Part shown: piece after piece, positions 25,346-37,589 of the stretch
Numbering within the stretch: position 1 is the stretch's first letter
Layout of the letters: every line of letters starts with the position of its first letter
Assembly (NCBI RefSeq): GCF_030272615.1
Contig: NC_081408.1
Location: 198,486,841 to 198,550,840, forward strand
DNA: 64,000 nt
Source: Cryptomeria japonica
Taxonomy: Eukaryota > Streptophyta > Pinopsida > Cupressales > Cupressaceae
Direction: 5' to 3'
Program-made: the position numbers and the translations under genes
The notes under the pieces: model-generated
What the model was told of the DNA's origin: nothing
The model's input: only the letters and a program-made list of their open reading frames with translations
Databases searched by the model: none

Positions 25346-25369
25346 GAGTTGGATGAAGAAGAAGATTAA
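24722..25369. repeat. 347-bp tandem duplication spanning LTR end and GAT/GGT microsatellite
   Basis: The last 104 bp of the Copia C 5' LTR remnant (24,722-24,825) plus the following GATGGT/GATGAT tract recur at 25,069-25,172 and onward, offset by exactly 347 bp. Each copy is followed by ATGGTGATGGTGATAGTG. The pure GAT run lies at about 24,990-25,066. In the tnp2 frame these codons read Asp, Gly and, at the end, about a dozen His (CAT), then ELDEEED and a stop at 25,367-25,369. Confidence 0.85.
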
Positions 25370-25860
25370 TGACATGAATGAAATGTATGAGGTATGCAAT
25401 TAGTATATTATCTATTTAATATTGATTTCTTGATAGAAATTTATTTGACTTATATGGTTTCATAATTAATTCATTATGTCTTGAATTTTAATGCCATTAC
25501 ATAATTAATTCATGATGCACCTTTTAATATTTTTAATTCATGTTCCACCTCTAGCATGTGCTAATAGTAGAATTATGCCACCCCGAGGAGATGCAGATAG
25601 GGAGAGTGACTATTTATGTGATATTTTTTAAACTTTGTGTTTATTTATAGAATTTTGACTATTTATTAGCTATTTGATGGATGTTGATTTAAAATACATA
25701 TGTGATGGGTTACATGTTTATGATGATACATGTGACATTTTTTGAACTTTGTGTTTATTTATAGAATGTGGATTGTTTATTACCTATGTGAAGAATGGTG
25801 ATTTATGATACATATGTGATGGATTACATTTTTATGCTGACACATATGTGATGCTTATGA
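25370..25860. other. CACTA spacer after tnp2
   Basis: No gene. It includes a direct duplication of about 120 bp (about 25,619-25,737 and 25,738-25,855) sharing CTTTGTGTTTATTTATAGAA, CTATTTATTA and ACATATGTGATGG-TTACAT. The stretch could be the 3' untranslated region and terminator region of tnp2. Confidence 0.55.
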
Positions 25861-27014
25861 TGATGAATACTAAGAGGGGGGGTGAATTAGTATACCAAAA
25901 AATATTGAACTCAAACACTTAAATAGTTTAGCAGTAAACCGGTATAATAGTTTTACTGACAAACTGGTTAAGACAAATGCAAACCAAATAGAAAATAAGG
26001 CATTCACCCATAGGAGCACAATCACCATGACACAAGAGATTTGATGTGGAAACCCAAACGGGAAAAACCACGGTGAGATGAAACTCACAAGTAACTATCT
26101 ATAGAATAGTAACTAGACCGGTTAAGGTCAGACTGGTTAAGGTCATACAATGTTCTTCACCAGAACAGATCCTGTTAGGAATCTCAATCTATGTTAGGAG
26201 ATAAGTTTGATTAAAGACTACCTTGTGAGAGGATTTCAGATCCACGGTTGTGAACCACCTTGTTAGAGGATTTGTGAAGGCTTTTCCAGGCCTACCCGGT
26301 TAAGGGTTTCAGACTTGTCGAAGATGTGAGTAATCAACAAGTGAGTGATCTAAATACTAGCACAGTATGCTTGGTTAGATCCTTGATAGTTCATTGTTAA
26401 TGCATTTCAGCATTACTTCAGTCTTCAAAATCTTCACACTCTATTTCTTCACATAGACCTAAACTTCTTGTGTGATCGGACATACAAAAACCTCATCAAC
26501 CACCTAAAAACCCTAACAACTACTAAAACCCTAGACATGATGTCCTTATAAAAGGAATCTGATTTCATGTCAGTCCAATAGGATTACATTGCAAGTTCCT
26601 AGGTTCAGTGCATCTGGACACATTTGGTAACACGACACAGAATCACCACCAAAGTGTCAGTGGATGATAACTCATCACAAAAATAATAACGGTTGGTAAC
26701 TCATCACAAAGTAATATCGGTTCATACATTTACCTATTATCGATTCACATATTTTACTGATTACCGGCTTTTCAAAATGAAGACTAGGAAAAATGATAAC
26801 ACCTGCTTTGTTCCTTCATACCTCTTTGGAATCCTCGAACTGCTTGAGATTGGTAAACACTTTCTGCAAAACACCGATAGTCTAAAGACTATAATTCATA
26901 ATACCGGTTGGAACAAATATCAGTTTAGCATAACTCATATATACAAAAAGTGATCTCAAAGCAAGTGTGTGTCCATCAATGACAATCACAATATCATCAT
27001 CAAAATTGCCAACA
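25861..27014 (-). mobile_element. Copia solo LTR (D)
   Basis: 1,154 bp, on the minus strand starting TGTTGGCAATTTTG at 27,014. Perfect 5-bp target duplication TATGA at 25,856-25,860 and 27,015-27,019. It has the same landmarks as the other Copia LTRs here: GGTTTTTCCC...GGGTTTCCA (about 26,045-26,075) and a C-run with CTTAGT (about 25,870-25,880) near the 3' end. No internal sequence remains, the expected product of LTR-LTR recombination. Confidence 0.92.
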
Positions 27015-27670
27015 TATGATACTCAATTGCATATATGATGATACATATGTGATGCTTATGATGCTTATGATAAATATGTATTTATTGTTTATCAACTTAC
27101 ACATGTAATGCTTATGATTCTCAATTGATGGTGTTGATTTCATGTATATATTTTGCGTGATGTTGTCACCCTTGGTGAAAATAGGTAATTGACTATAGAC
27201 ATCGTCAACCCTTTAGTTCATGATCCTGCATAATCTACATAAAGTAAAGGTAAGAAATTAAAAAATTTACAATGATTATGATGACAACATTTTTTTTTTA
27301 ATACTCTTTTGGTCTACAAAGTTAAGGTTGTGTACTATGTAATTTTTAGCTAACATAAGATAATTGAATTACGTGTGTAGGTACCTGAACCCCTTTGACG
27401 AGGATCATGCACCGTCTCATGGATCGAGAGGTATAAGTTAATACACCCTATAGAAACAGTTTATTTTTAAAAAATTACTTGGAAAACAAACTTCCTTAGT
27501 TTTTAAAACCTCGACATTAGCAACAAATTTAATACAATTATCAACACTTGAGGCCCCAATTGGACTTATTCAAATTTTAATCTCAATATCAACTTTAGGG
27601 CCAACTTCTTCATCAACATTACCCTCATTTGCAAAATATCTCTCTCATTGCCAACTAACTCTCTCATTTG
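27015..27670. other. CACTA spacer before the SET gene
   Basis: No confident gene. Two short segments (about 27,185-27,250 and 27,380-27,432) are flanked by AG and GT that could be splice sites and read VPEP...GSCTVSWIER; they might be 5' exons of the next gene, but support is weak. Confidence 0.35.
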
Positions 27671-28447
27671 ATGGAGTGTGGACCAAATAGGTATTTATCA
27701 GATGTGTCTTCCTTGAGTGAGAGAAATGCAGGAATAGAAAATGAAAGTGAGACATGTAGTTGGTCTACAATAGGGAGATCAACTAGAGGTCAAAAGATTA
27801 GAAGAAAATTCAATAAATGCATAGAATTTTTCCTTGCTCAAGGGGGGTCATGTTCTTATGATGATGAGACCAAAGGTAACATTGAGGTGCCCTTGAGGTA
27901 CAAACATCTACAAAAACAACGGGTACCCAAAGAACTTCCTCCAATAAACACCATTTTTTGTGTTAACGATAGGATATATCGCATAGCACCTTCTTCGTTA
28001 CATGGTTTGGGCCTATTTTCCATGGACGGCATAAAGGTTTGTTACAACAAAGTTGTTGAATTGATGGATTTTGTCAGACCTTGTTACAATTATAATAATT
28101 GGATGCATATTTTTTGATATAAAAAAAGTATGCGTAGGTATGCACTGTCAGCAAATTATATACAATAGAAAGATAATGATCAAAGTAAATGAGTGGCTAT
28201 GTACATTTATGGAAGGCCAAAAGAAGCAAGGAATATTGTAGGTTTTATAAATAGTACGCAACCTGGGTCACTTAATAAACAACCCAATTGCATATTTGAG
28301 GCATGCGAGGGAAATCATGTATTCAAATGTGCGATAAAATCAATAAGTACAAGAGAAGAGCTACTAATCAATTATAATTTGAATAGTATAGATACAAAAA
28401 AAGTTACTATCATGGGGGTGGTACATACTATATACCATTTAAATTAA
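27671..28447 (+). pseudogene. SET-domain protein carried by the CACTA element
   Basis: ATG at 27,671, then one frame of 259 codons broken only by TGA near 28,115, TAG near 28,163 and TGA near 28,187, all at positions where Trp, Gln or Arg would fit. The second half reads as a SET domain: SSLHGLGLFSMDGIKV (the usual S-x-HGxGLF start), NIVGFINSTQPGS followed by QPNC (the GFxNxxxxPNC motif that binds cofactor and substrate), and REELLINYNL (the EEL-xxY motif with the catalytic Tyr). SET enzymes transfer methyl groups from S-adenosylmethionine to lysine. The first 95 residues are polar and unrecognised. It lies between tnp2 and the tnpA-like exons, same strand. Domain order and motifs are seen; the activity and any link to transposition are inferred. 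I saw no pre-SET cysteine cluster. Confidence 0.75.
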
Positions 28448-28557
28448 CCAACCTCCAATTAATGACTCCAATATATCATTTTATTATTATTTTTTTTTGC
28501 TAAGTTTATTGGTTTCATTTTGCTAACGTTTTTTTATATTTTTTATTTGTCATAGGA

Positions 28558-31443
28558 TGACATGGATCCATCACATAGCAAAGATAGGGATGTAGGTTGC
28601 AACACTTCTACCGAGCAGGTAAACCTCATTGTAATTGTACAAATTAGATAGAAGCAAATTGTTACATTATTATGTTCTTTTCTTGAGTGTTTTGGAGTAA
28701 TTTTGATAGTGTTAATGATATTCTTGTCACAGACGGATGTTCAGGGAAAGGGAAAGGGAGTTGCAGTACCTGAGCACCTCTCTAGGGATGTGGACTCAAC
28801 AAGATTAAGTGATGATGACATCATAAATTCCACAACCCTATAGAATTGATAAAAAGTCTATTAGAAAAATTAGTAGAGAGATTGTTGCTTTGGCATCCGT
28901 GGAGCCTCAGACTGATGAGATACAAGAGAGGGTGTAAAAATTGATGCGGACAATAGAAAAATTGCAAGTAAGTAGTAATGAAAGCTTTAATTATAACAAA
29001 AGTTTAATAATAGTTTATATTTTATACTCTTTTATGTCATTAACTAAAATATGTATGTGTTGTTTTTACAGAAATTTATGCATCCTCATCAACCTAGTGG
29101 CCATGATCAGGGTATTGCAGGTAGTTCAGGTGATGACAATTTTCTTGGCTTATCACTTTGAGTACCCAAAACACATCATCCTTGATACTATCAATGTTCA
29201 TAATAAAGGTTCATCCGTGTTTACAATTCTTGCAGTTTTCATATATTTAATGTTTTATATATTTAATGTATTATTCTTCAGGTGTTGTCAATGTTCCTTT
29301 GCAAATGTCTCCTCATCAAATGTTAGCCCCACCTATATTTCTGACTGCAATGTCGGCAACACGCAACATGTAGACATCCTCTACTGCATGTCATGTTGGC
29401 CCATCCACTATTAGTAGATCCCTCTTTTTCTCTAGCTTTTGTTATGTGTTTATTTCCCTTGAAGCATTCTTTCTTGGGGGCATTTCATAGTGGATTCATT
29501 TTCTGCAGCAGGAGATGCACATGAGGCAACTATTGCTGATAACATACCATCATTTCCTGGATCTTCTCATATTGTTAGTACAAGAATGTTGCAGGCCACA
29601 TTGGTTCTGAGTGATGAAGAATTGATTCCCTTAAAGATATAGAAGGTTCCAGGTACTTTAAAATAATTATTGTATATAGTCTAATTGTAATTTACTTCCT
29701 CATCACTCATTTTGGACTAATGATCCCATAAAAAATTTTACAGGAAATGATATTTTTTTATAAAAATCTTAATGACATTGCATTGTAGATATTTGGGCCC
29801 ACCATACATAAAAGGTGGAAGATCATATGTGAACTAAACCTAATCCACTATTTTGATTTCATATCATTGCTAGAATAGTTTTCCTTTGATCCATTTCTTG
29901 AACTATAATAAAGGTAGCCTCAGTTTATTTCTAAATCTAACAGGTTTGTTTTTGCTTTTAAAGGTGGAATGACCAAGAAAAAAGGTTAAAAGATGAATTG
30001 ACAAACCGTATGGTTGAGTTGTTTGGAAATGATACATTCGACAAAACCAAGCTCCTTGAAAAAGCAGGCACATATCTAAAGTATGTGAGGGACCAATACA
30101 TGACCCATTTAGATAAGAACTTAAAGTACGAGCATCCCCCCATGATTCCAGAGAGGGAGTGGAAGGACCTAATTTTGAATGCCAAGGAGAGAATTGAAAC
30201 GAAAAAAGGAAAGACACAAGCAGACGCCAAAAGAAGGTATGGGATACTATTAAGAATGTAATTATGTACTAATTAATTGCTCTTTATATTTATATAATCT
30301 AACATATTTCAAACTTTTCATAGACTAAGTGACATGTCAAAGGCAACCACAGAAAGACAAGAAAAGAATGGGCAACACAAACTCAACTCTGGTGGTTATA
30401 TCAAACTTGTCGCACGAATTGTAAGTATCAATAAATGAAATATCGCATCAAAATATTTATAAATTGCAAACATTTTTTTTTTATCAAACAATGCAAGCAA
30501 AATTCATGATACCAAGAAAAAATGCAGGGCTCTGAATTCAATAGAGCACCCACTGAAGATGACAAGAGAAATGCCTACCAGTAAGGCTATACAGTTGTGG
30601 TTGAATGACTACGAGAATTGAGTGGGAAAACACAAGATTCTGGTGCATCTGTCACACATGTAATAAGCTAAATGAAAATTGTTTCAAATTGAATACTTTA
30701 CTAATAATTTAATTGATGTTGAGTTCCAACATAAAGTGACTATATTTGTGTTAAATACGCAAGCAATGATAACAATGCACATGACATTGGAATGCAACCT
30801 ACTAATCGTGAAACACAACCTGCACATGAAGGTCCAGATGTGCATCCTAGTAGTGGAGGTATTCATTTGCTATTCAAATTTATTTATGTAATTATTAATA
30901 CAATTAAACATCTTAAATTGTAATTAGTGTAGTAATTAAAGTAACCTTTTTTGTTAATATTTTAGAGCATGTAGTCGATGGTGACCAAGTGGAGCATGAT
31001 CTAGGTATACAACATCAGGAACATGATGTTCCTCAATCAGCTAAAGAGGACCATTGTTATTCTTTTCAACAAATTTAATTGCAATTGGTGTCCAACATTA
31101 ATGTAACCTTTAGTATTTCAACTCCAGAGGATCTAGAGGGTCTTCAGCATGTTGAGGTTAAGGCTAGACAAAATGATGTGGCCCCATTAGGTAAAGAGTG
31201 CCACGGTTATGTTCTCTAAATTGATGAAATACTTGTAACAATAATAAAAAATATTTTGAATTTAACCCATTTCTTGGTTATTGTAGAGGACCCCCCTTCA
31301 CTTCAGTGTCCTCGTCCTCAGTATAGGACTAGGTATACATCAAGATCACAATCAGAGGGAAGAACAACTGAAGAGGGGGGAAATGATGAAGAAAATGATG
31401 CTCCACTTATTATTTTCATAGCTTCAAAGAAAAAGAAAAAAAA
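28558..31443 (+). pseudogene. tnpA / Transposase_24-like second CACTA gene, multi-exon
   Basis: A series of AG...GT-flanked exons fits at about 28,558-28,618, 28,734-28,970, 29,071-29,130, 29,515-29,651, 29,943-30,236, 30,325-30,420, 30,528-30,658 and on to about 31,443. The best-preserved exon encodes KRLKDELTNRMVELFGN... to about 30,237, followed by KATTERQEKNGQHKLNSGGY and GSEFNRAPTEDDKRNAYQ, which resemble the Transposase_24 (Ptta/En/Spm) layout of a basic segment, a Gly-rich turn and a helical tail. The later exons are acidic and end in a Lys run. In En/Spm the matching protein (TNPA) binds subterminal repeats. Stops are present in several exons. It may be spliced to the SET exons upstream; I cannot tell without transcripts. 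Confidence 0.55.
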
Positions 31444-34400
31444 TGATTGTAATCTACCTTATTTGATAATGACTAATTTTTATGTGTTAATGAATGTAAT
31501 TATGTGCTAATGACTAGTTATGAATAACATGTGTTAATTAATTTTGATGAATGTTGCATGTTAATCAATGTTATGTGTTAATGAATGTTAGATGTTAACA
31601 GGGAATTTAGTGTGATGTTGGGGGGGAGGGACCAAATGAGCTTACACTTTCATCTGGTTGGCCTTGTTAAGTAGAGAATATTAAACTATTGTCGAAACCA
31701 AGCGAAGCTCAATAAGATAACACACTTTTCAATATTTAATTATGTTTCATAGTTAATCTTATTGAATAATGTATATTGAATCTTAATTGCAGGGTCCAAC
31801 AAAGCCAACACAAACAACAACACCACAAGTTGTTGGGTATAATGAACTCCCATATTGTCTTGTATGTACACTAACAGTATGAGTTGCTTCTAGTGTTGAT
31901 ATCCATGGTGGGACTGCAAAAGTTATGAATATGCCTCATCCTTGTAAATTTTTTTTTATTAGTTGACATTTTCTTTAGCATTTTTAAATTTTCCTTATCA
32001 TTTTAAGTCTAACCACTTTTATATGGAGTTTATTGTTCTAGTTTTTTACTATCTACCAGACATTATTGATACAAGGACTTGCATTGCATCCATTTCTTCA
32101 ATTAGGTATTATAAAGGGTAGGTTGTATTTGTAAATGTCTCTTTGAGTTTATCTAAATTTTATAACTATTGCCTCACATCTCATTATTGCTTCATATCTC
32201 TATGTTCTTTGCCAATCCTCTAAAACAGTTTATGACTGCTAATAACTATATATTTTGATCATTTTATATTGTCTCAGACCCATGATAATAGTGATCATAT
32301 TTTCCCTTATAAGTATATTTGTTATAAGGCTATGGATTGTCCATTAAGTATTGTTGTAGCAGTATTTCATTATTCACTGTGTTGGACTTTGAACTATTTA
32401 TAAATTCCATGGTTGCAAACTGTCCTTAGACTGCTAATCCTATGTTGAAGTTGCTCCTTTGAAGGCATTTGGATTGAAATTATAATCATGATCACTGTTC
32501 TACTACAATAAAACACTATGACAAACTCTTTGATGGCTATCAATACATTATTCATTCTTGTCATATCATATGACTGTGAAGTATACCTCCATGATGGTGA
32601 CTTTTGATCAGTTATAATGCTATAAATTCCAATGTCCTTATTAATATCAAGATTCCTTTCTAAGACTGTGTTTTTCATTGTATTTACTTTGATGTCGTTG
32701 TCTTGATGAATGGAAGACTGTGCTTTGCATCTTAAGTCATTGTTTCTCTCTTGGTTGTTTTCCAGTGAATGGACTGTGACCTTTTGTGTATTGTCATTGT
32801 TCTCTGATAAAGTTATAACAGTCATAAACACTGTAATCTCTCTAAACAGTGATCATGATAATGGTGTTTGCACTTGATCCCCTATACATTATTGATCTCC
32901 CTATTTTGGGACCCTTAGCCATTGTAACTGTTGCTTTTATGCTTTTGATGTACCTGACTTTGGGAGTGTCCTTTAACAATTAAGTGTGGGACTTTGTTTT
33001 CACTATTGACTGTCAAATGACTTAGACAACATTGTGCTTGTCATACTGCCATGACTTGGCTCTAACCCTATCTTTTCAAAAAAAATGCCTTCATTATTGT
33101 ATTCTATCTCTAATCTATGGCTTTTGTGCTGCTCTACAATCTGGATGACCTTCTTTTTGGTGTTTTCTCACTCTCCAAGGCACTTATTGTGACTCATAAC
33201 ATTGTATTTTGCTTGTGACTTCTAATGCTTGTGAAAAATATATATTGTGCTATGAATGATCCTCATGCATGATCTTTTCATTGGCACTGTGGTGATACTA
33301 GTACATTCACTGTTGCATGATCTTAATCCAGTATGAGTGCCCTATAGCATCATTGGAACTGTTATATCTATTTATCTCCTGTAATAATGTATCAATAGAA
33401 TAGATGGATATAAAGTTCTTATCCTGCTATAATTGTACATTGGATAGTGTTCTTTGACTCCATGGTTGCTCTTTGTGAGGATTATTATGACTATGTGCTA
33501 CTATTACTCGGTGATTCATATGGACTATTATTTAGGCATTTTCCTTATCACTTTTGTATGATCTGCATGGTTGCTATCTTATATTTGTCAACCAATCTTA
33601 GATTTCCCTGGATGATCATGTATTTTCTCTCATGGAGGCTCTTACAGGACTACAATTTTATAACTGTTACCTCACATCTTGTTATTGCTGCAATAGGGAT
33701 TTTTGCCAACATAGGCTACGATTGCAACCTCTCGGTGTCATAGAATCTCTTTGTTCTTAAAATTGTAGTGGACTGTCAGGTACATTCCCTCTTTTGTATT
33801 CCAAATTGTAGCAGTCAATGCACATGACCAAATTTCCTTTGACATCTAGAGCATAGTATTAACTTTTAAGTAATAGGGGGAGGAACCAAGTGTTCAAATT
33901 GGTACCAAGTGATATAATATTACTACTGCTTCTATCTTTATTTTTTGCTTCATGGTTTAAACTATTCATTTGTTATTTTTTGCTTCGTGTTTTGAACTAT
34001 TCATTCAACAACTTATAGTCTTTTTCTTTAGTTCTATATACTTTTTTTATGCATCTTCGATTTGCAAGTGCATCATAACTCACATCCTCTAATGGATTTT
34101 TCTACTACTTGCATCCTTCAAAGTGTATGCAACTTTACAAATGAATCACTATTTTTCTGCCACCAAAATGAATTGCCACATTGGAGTTATGTGCCTCCAA
34201 AAGTAGAAACCATGCCTTGGACACATTCAATTTTGCTTACCTATATAGTACTACTTTCTTTCTATTTGTATCCCCCATAATTTGAGTCTTTCTCATACTA
34301 TTTTTTATATGCTTTCTAATTGCCTAGACTAATGCATAAAGTTCTATCATAAGCTAGATAGTCCCTCATTGTTGAAAAGAAAACCTTTGAATAGTAGCAT

Positions 34401-35849
34401 ACTATTTTACCATCTTATAACAAGATGGCTCCCATGACATCCTCAGTAGAATTTTTGTAAGCTTCAATAAGCCACAAAGAATTAGGTAAGGTCAACATTA
34501 GAGTATTGTGATGCAGAGGATCCACTAATCTCAATCAATTAGGGAGATCTTTCTCCCAACTCACCTATTCAATAAGGAACAAACCCCAAGCCCTCACTGG
34601 GCTACTAGCTCCTCAAGTTGCTTCAACACCCCAAAGACTCACTCCTACTCCCTAGTCCCATATTACCACTAACATACATCACATAGGGAATTCTCACCTT
34701 TCCCAAATCTATCTTGAGGTGTTCCAACCCTTGAATCACAGCAACTCACAAAATATTACTCCCCCAAACCCTTCTCCAATTAGGACTCCTAATGGATTTT
34801 GGACATGGCTCTTAATGCCAAGTAGGCACACATCAACCCAAGGGTACTCAAAGAAATCCCCTCTATTTTGGCTTTGGTTTCATCCAATCAAATTTGTTTT
34901 CAAAAAGATTCCAATTTTTGTAAAGCATTGTCAAAACCCTTCCTAGGGTTAACAGTGACCATAAATAATGTAATGCATCATTTGTATCCATAGGAAAACC
35001 ACCAAAACTGGTGGAAACTTGTAAAATATCATGCATTTTCATATTTTGGTGTTTGCAGGGACTCATGAGTAATTTTGGAATGTGCTAGTTGAATGCAAGT
35101 GACTTATTTCTGAGTCACAGTCTGAAAAATATTGATTTCATGGAATTTGAAGTGGTGTGAATGCATCAATGGTTCTTGGGGAGTCTACTAAAGGGAAAGA
35201 GGAATGTGTGATGGCTCCATTGACAAGAGAAAGGGTCACCAAATTGAAGAACCAATAACTAAGAAAACCTTTGGTTTTCCTAAGTTAACAGTGACTGTGA
35301 CTATCTTAGCAAAACCAGTGAGACAACAATTTCTTTTTTACCAAATAGGTTTTGATGGGAAGTTCAGTGGTTGGAGTTTTTGGAAGGTTAGTATGTGGAC
35401 CCTAAAAAGTCCTAGAATCCTTTTGGAGGCACTGAGGAGAGGGGAGGAAGACCATGTTCATAATTTTCCCCAGCTTACATGACTGGCACAAAAGGATAGC
35501 GGTGTAACAGTAAGACTTCCTTTGTACTTCGGTTGGTGGAGTAGAGACCCATTTTGTGTATGTTGAGAATCCTTCTTTAGATGTCTATGAAGTATATGTG
35601 TTGGGCTTATTCATTGTATGATTTGAATGGGGATTGGAAGTTCTAATTGAGCATGTACTATGGTGAGTGACTAGTGGAAGGTCTTATGGCATTGGAGTGT
35701 AAGAGGACATTGGGTTTGGATTCATACATGTTGGAGAGGTCTATGTGAGCATATTCCAATGAGTGAAAGAGGGTTAATAAGCATGAGTGTGGTTTTGGAT
35801 GTATTGTACTTTGTGAGTATTATCACTGCCTCTTATCTTCATCTCAAAT
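31444..35849. other. CACTA 3' region, no supported gene
   Basis: About 4.4 kb with no recognised domain. The open frames here (for example minus strand 32,394-32,831) have no motif and atypical composition. A weak repeat of TTATAACT-TT-CCTCACATCT occurs at about 32,160 and 33,658. Confidence 0.45.
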
Positions 35850-37190
35850 AACAAAAGGAATACAATGAAAAACACAATAAAGGAGTTATTAGAAATAGGG
35901 TACGTTCAACCTAGATTTAGCCCTTTTTCTTCCATGGTGGTCTTGGTAAGAAATAAGCACGACACAATGCGAGTGTGAATTAAATACAAAATACTAAATA
36001 GGTATCTAAAATAATAAATTGGTACCTAATCCCTAGGATTGATAAGCTAATAAAAAAATTCTATGGAGTGATCTATTCCTAAAAAATAGTCCTTGAATTG
36101 GGTCACCATCAAACCCATATCTAAAAGGAGGATATATATAAGACAACTTTAGATGCAACTATATGCACTATGAATATATATCATTTTATTTTGCTTGAAA
36201 AATGTGCCTACAACATTCTACTCTTGTATGGATTGTAAAATATTTGAGGAAATTTGTCCACATTTTCTTTGATGACATTCTCATTTATAGCGAGACATTG
36301 GAAGTGCACCTAACGTACATATATGAAGTGTTGGGGTTTTTTGATTCCTAGACAGGTTTTGATAAAGAGTCTAAATATGGAGTTTCTATGGCATAAATTA
36401 CATATTTAGAGCACATCATCAATGTAAAGGGAGTGCAAGTAGACTGGGAAAAGATCAAGGTGGTTGTAGGTTGTGGGTTTGCCTCTACCCCTTGGCCTAT
36501 AGAGTTACTCCAAAATATTTTATAAAGGTTTATCATAGCTAACCACTCCCTTAACCAAACTAGCAAAGGAAGGAGCTTTCAAGTGGATGAAAGTGAAAGA
36601 ATAGAATTTTGACAAGCTAAAGGTGGTAATGAGGTCATGTCCTCTATTAGCTATTACTAAAAAATTTCATCCATTTATTTTGGATTTTAATTATTTTGGA
36701 GAGGGAATCAAAGTCACACTTATGCAAAAGCACTCCATTTCCTTTCAAAGTTATAAATCCAAGTAGGAAAAAAGGATACTCTCAATCTATGATAAAGATA
36801 TTTTGGCCCTCATGCAAATATTGTCAAATTTCAAGATCAAGATGGACCATGAAATCTTGAAATATTTCCTTAACCAAAAATATTTGAATGAGAAACAACA
36901 AAAAATGGTAAACTAAACTTCAAGCATTTGATTTTGATCTCAAGTATGTGAAGGGAAAAATAAATAGTGTTGTTAATTCTTTATCTATGAGAGCAACCTT
37001 GAACTTAATGTCCGACAACTCCGCAAACTGGAAGACTAATGTGACACATAATACACAAAGAAAAATTAAATATTGGCGTTCTAGAAGTGAAATAACAGAT
37101 TAAAAGTAATTAATATCCAATGACCTCATTCTCTAAAGGACAAGATTATAGGAATCTAAGATTAAGACAAAATTTCTAAGGGTAATACAT
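35850..37190 (+). pseudogene. pol: Ty3/gypsy reverse transcriptase and RNase H fragment
   Basis: Heavily decayed pol fragment. Landmarks across frames are IKELLEIGYVQPRFSPFSS and VVLVRNKHDT (about 35,880-35,965), the active-site block FFDDILIYSETLEVHL (about 36,260-36,310; normally YLDD or FVDD) and EHIINVKGVQVD (about 36,411). RNase H-like traces follow to about 36,980. No LTR is visible on either side. It is more eroded than other elements here, so it may have been captured by the CACTA element long ago or inserted and lost its ends. Confidence 0.75.
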
Positions 37191-37589
37191 TTCTTCCTTT
37201 TTGTGGGCCACTAGTAGTATTTTAAAACTAATAAGAAAATCAAAGATAGGTGCACTTGGAAGGGACTCCAAGGTGACATCCTCTAATAGATCAAGGATTT
37301 TTTTATTTGCAAATGAAACAAAATAAAGTAGTCATTTCCAATAAGATTGTTTCATACCTTGTTTCATGCCCCTCTCAACCTACCACCCTTGGCATTATGA
37401 ATACCATTAATGGATAAAATATCAATGTGGCTTCATGTGAGATTCCAAATGGCATTGAAATTCATCCCAGTATACTTGAAATTGAACTACTTGGGTCCAT
37501 CTAGTAGGACATGCTAAAAGGGAACCAACAAGCACCATTATAATTGGCATGCATATTGTTTTTATTTTTTTTAAATAAATCACTGTCAC

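Larger units (their letters stand above)
16239..25369 (+). pseudogene. tnp2: CACTA transposase TNP2, split by Copia C
   Basis: TNP2-type transposases cut CACTA termini. The gene is intron-rich: GT-AG introns fit at about 16,443-16,544, 16,916-17,005, 17,566-17,658, 17,838-17,921, 18,682-18,789 and others. Landmarks in order: an N-terminal basic segment (CKICKGLKTRR), an acidic stretch, LLEK-YEAFYEG, DACPNDHIIYH, GSTFMDIEEKWPHFKEEPRN, LEAEGVNPFGEL (Transposase_21 region), MLVWTIHDAPG, FDTMHIGKNI, then the DUF4218-like block FFNAQEHYLIHQVEEIE...PEGSMVEGYMV (to 19,240) and the DUF4216-like block with VRHDPRGRSIKYNV (about 20,157). It ends in an Asp/Gly/His repeat. Stops near 17,157, 17,266, 17,536 and 17,765 disable it. 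Copia C sits in the Asp-Gly codon repeat at 20,351; the tail resumes at 24,826 and ends ELDEEED-stop at 25,369. Confidence 0.88.

Noticed and set aside
24720-25403. Long open frames on both strands of Met-Val, Met-Ile-Met or Ser runs
   Set aside because: They are translations of the GAT/GGT microsatellite in non-coding frames. Only the Asp/Gly/His frame continues tnp2.
28941-29414. Plus-strand 157-codon frame that looks like a membrane protein
   Set aside because: It spans a predicted intron and several exon edges of the tnpA-like gene; its hydrophobicity comes from T-rich intron sequence.
30684-30891. Overlapping frames on both strands
   Set aside because: Short, without motifs, and across an intron-exon border of the tnpA-like gene.
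32394-32831. Minus-strand 145-codon frame
   Set aside because: No motif, no neighbour on that strand, and no sign of splicing or conservation.
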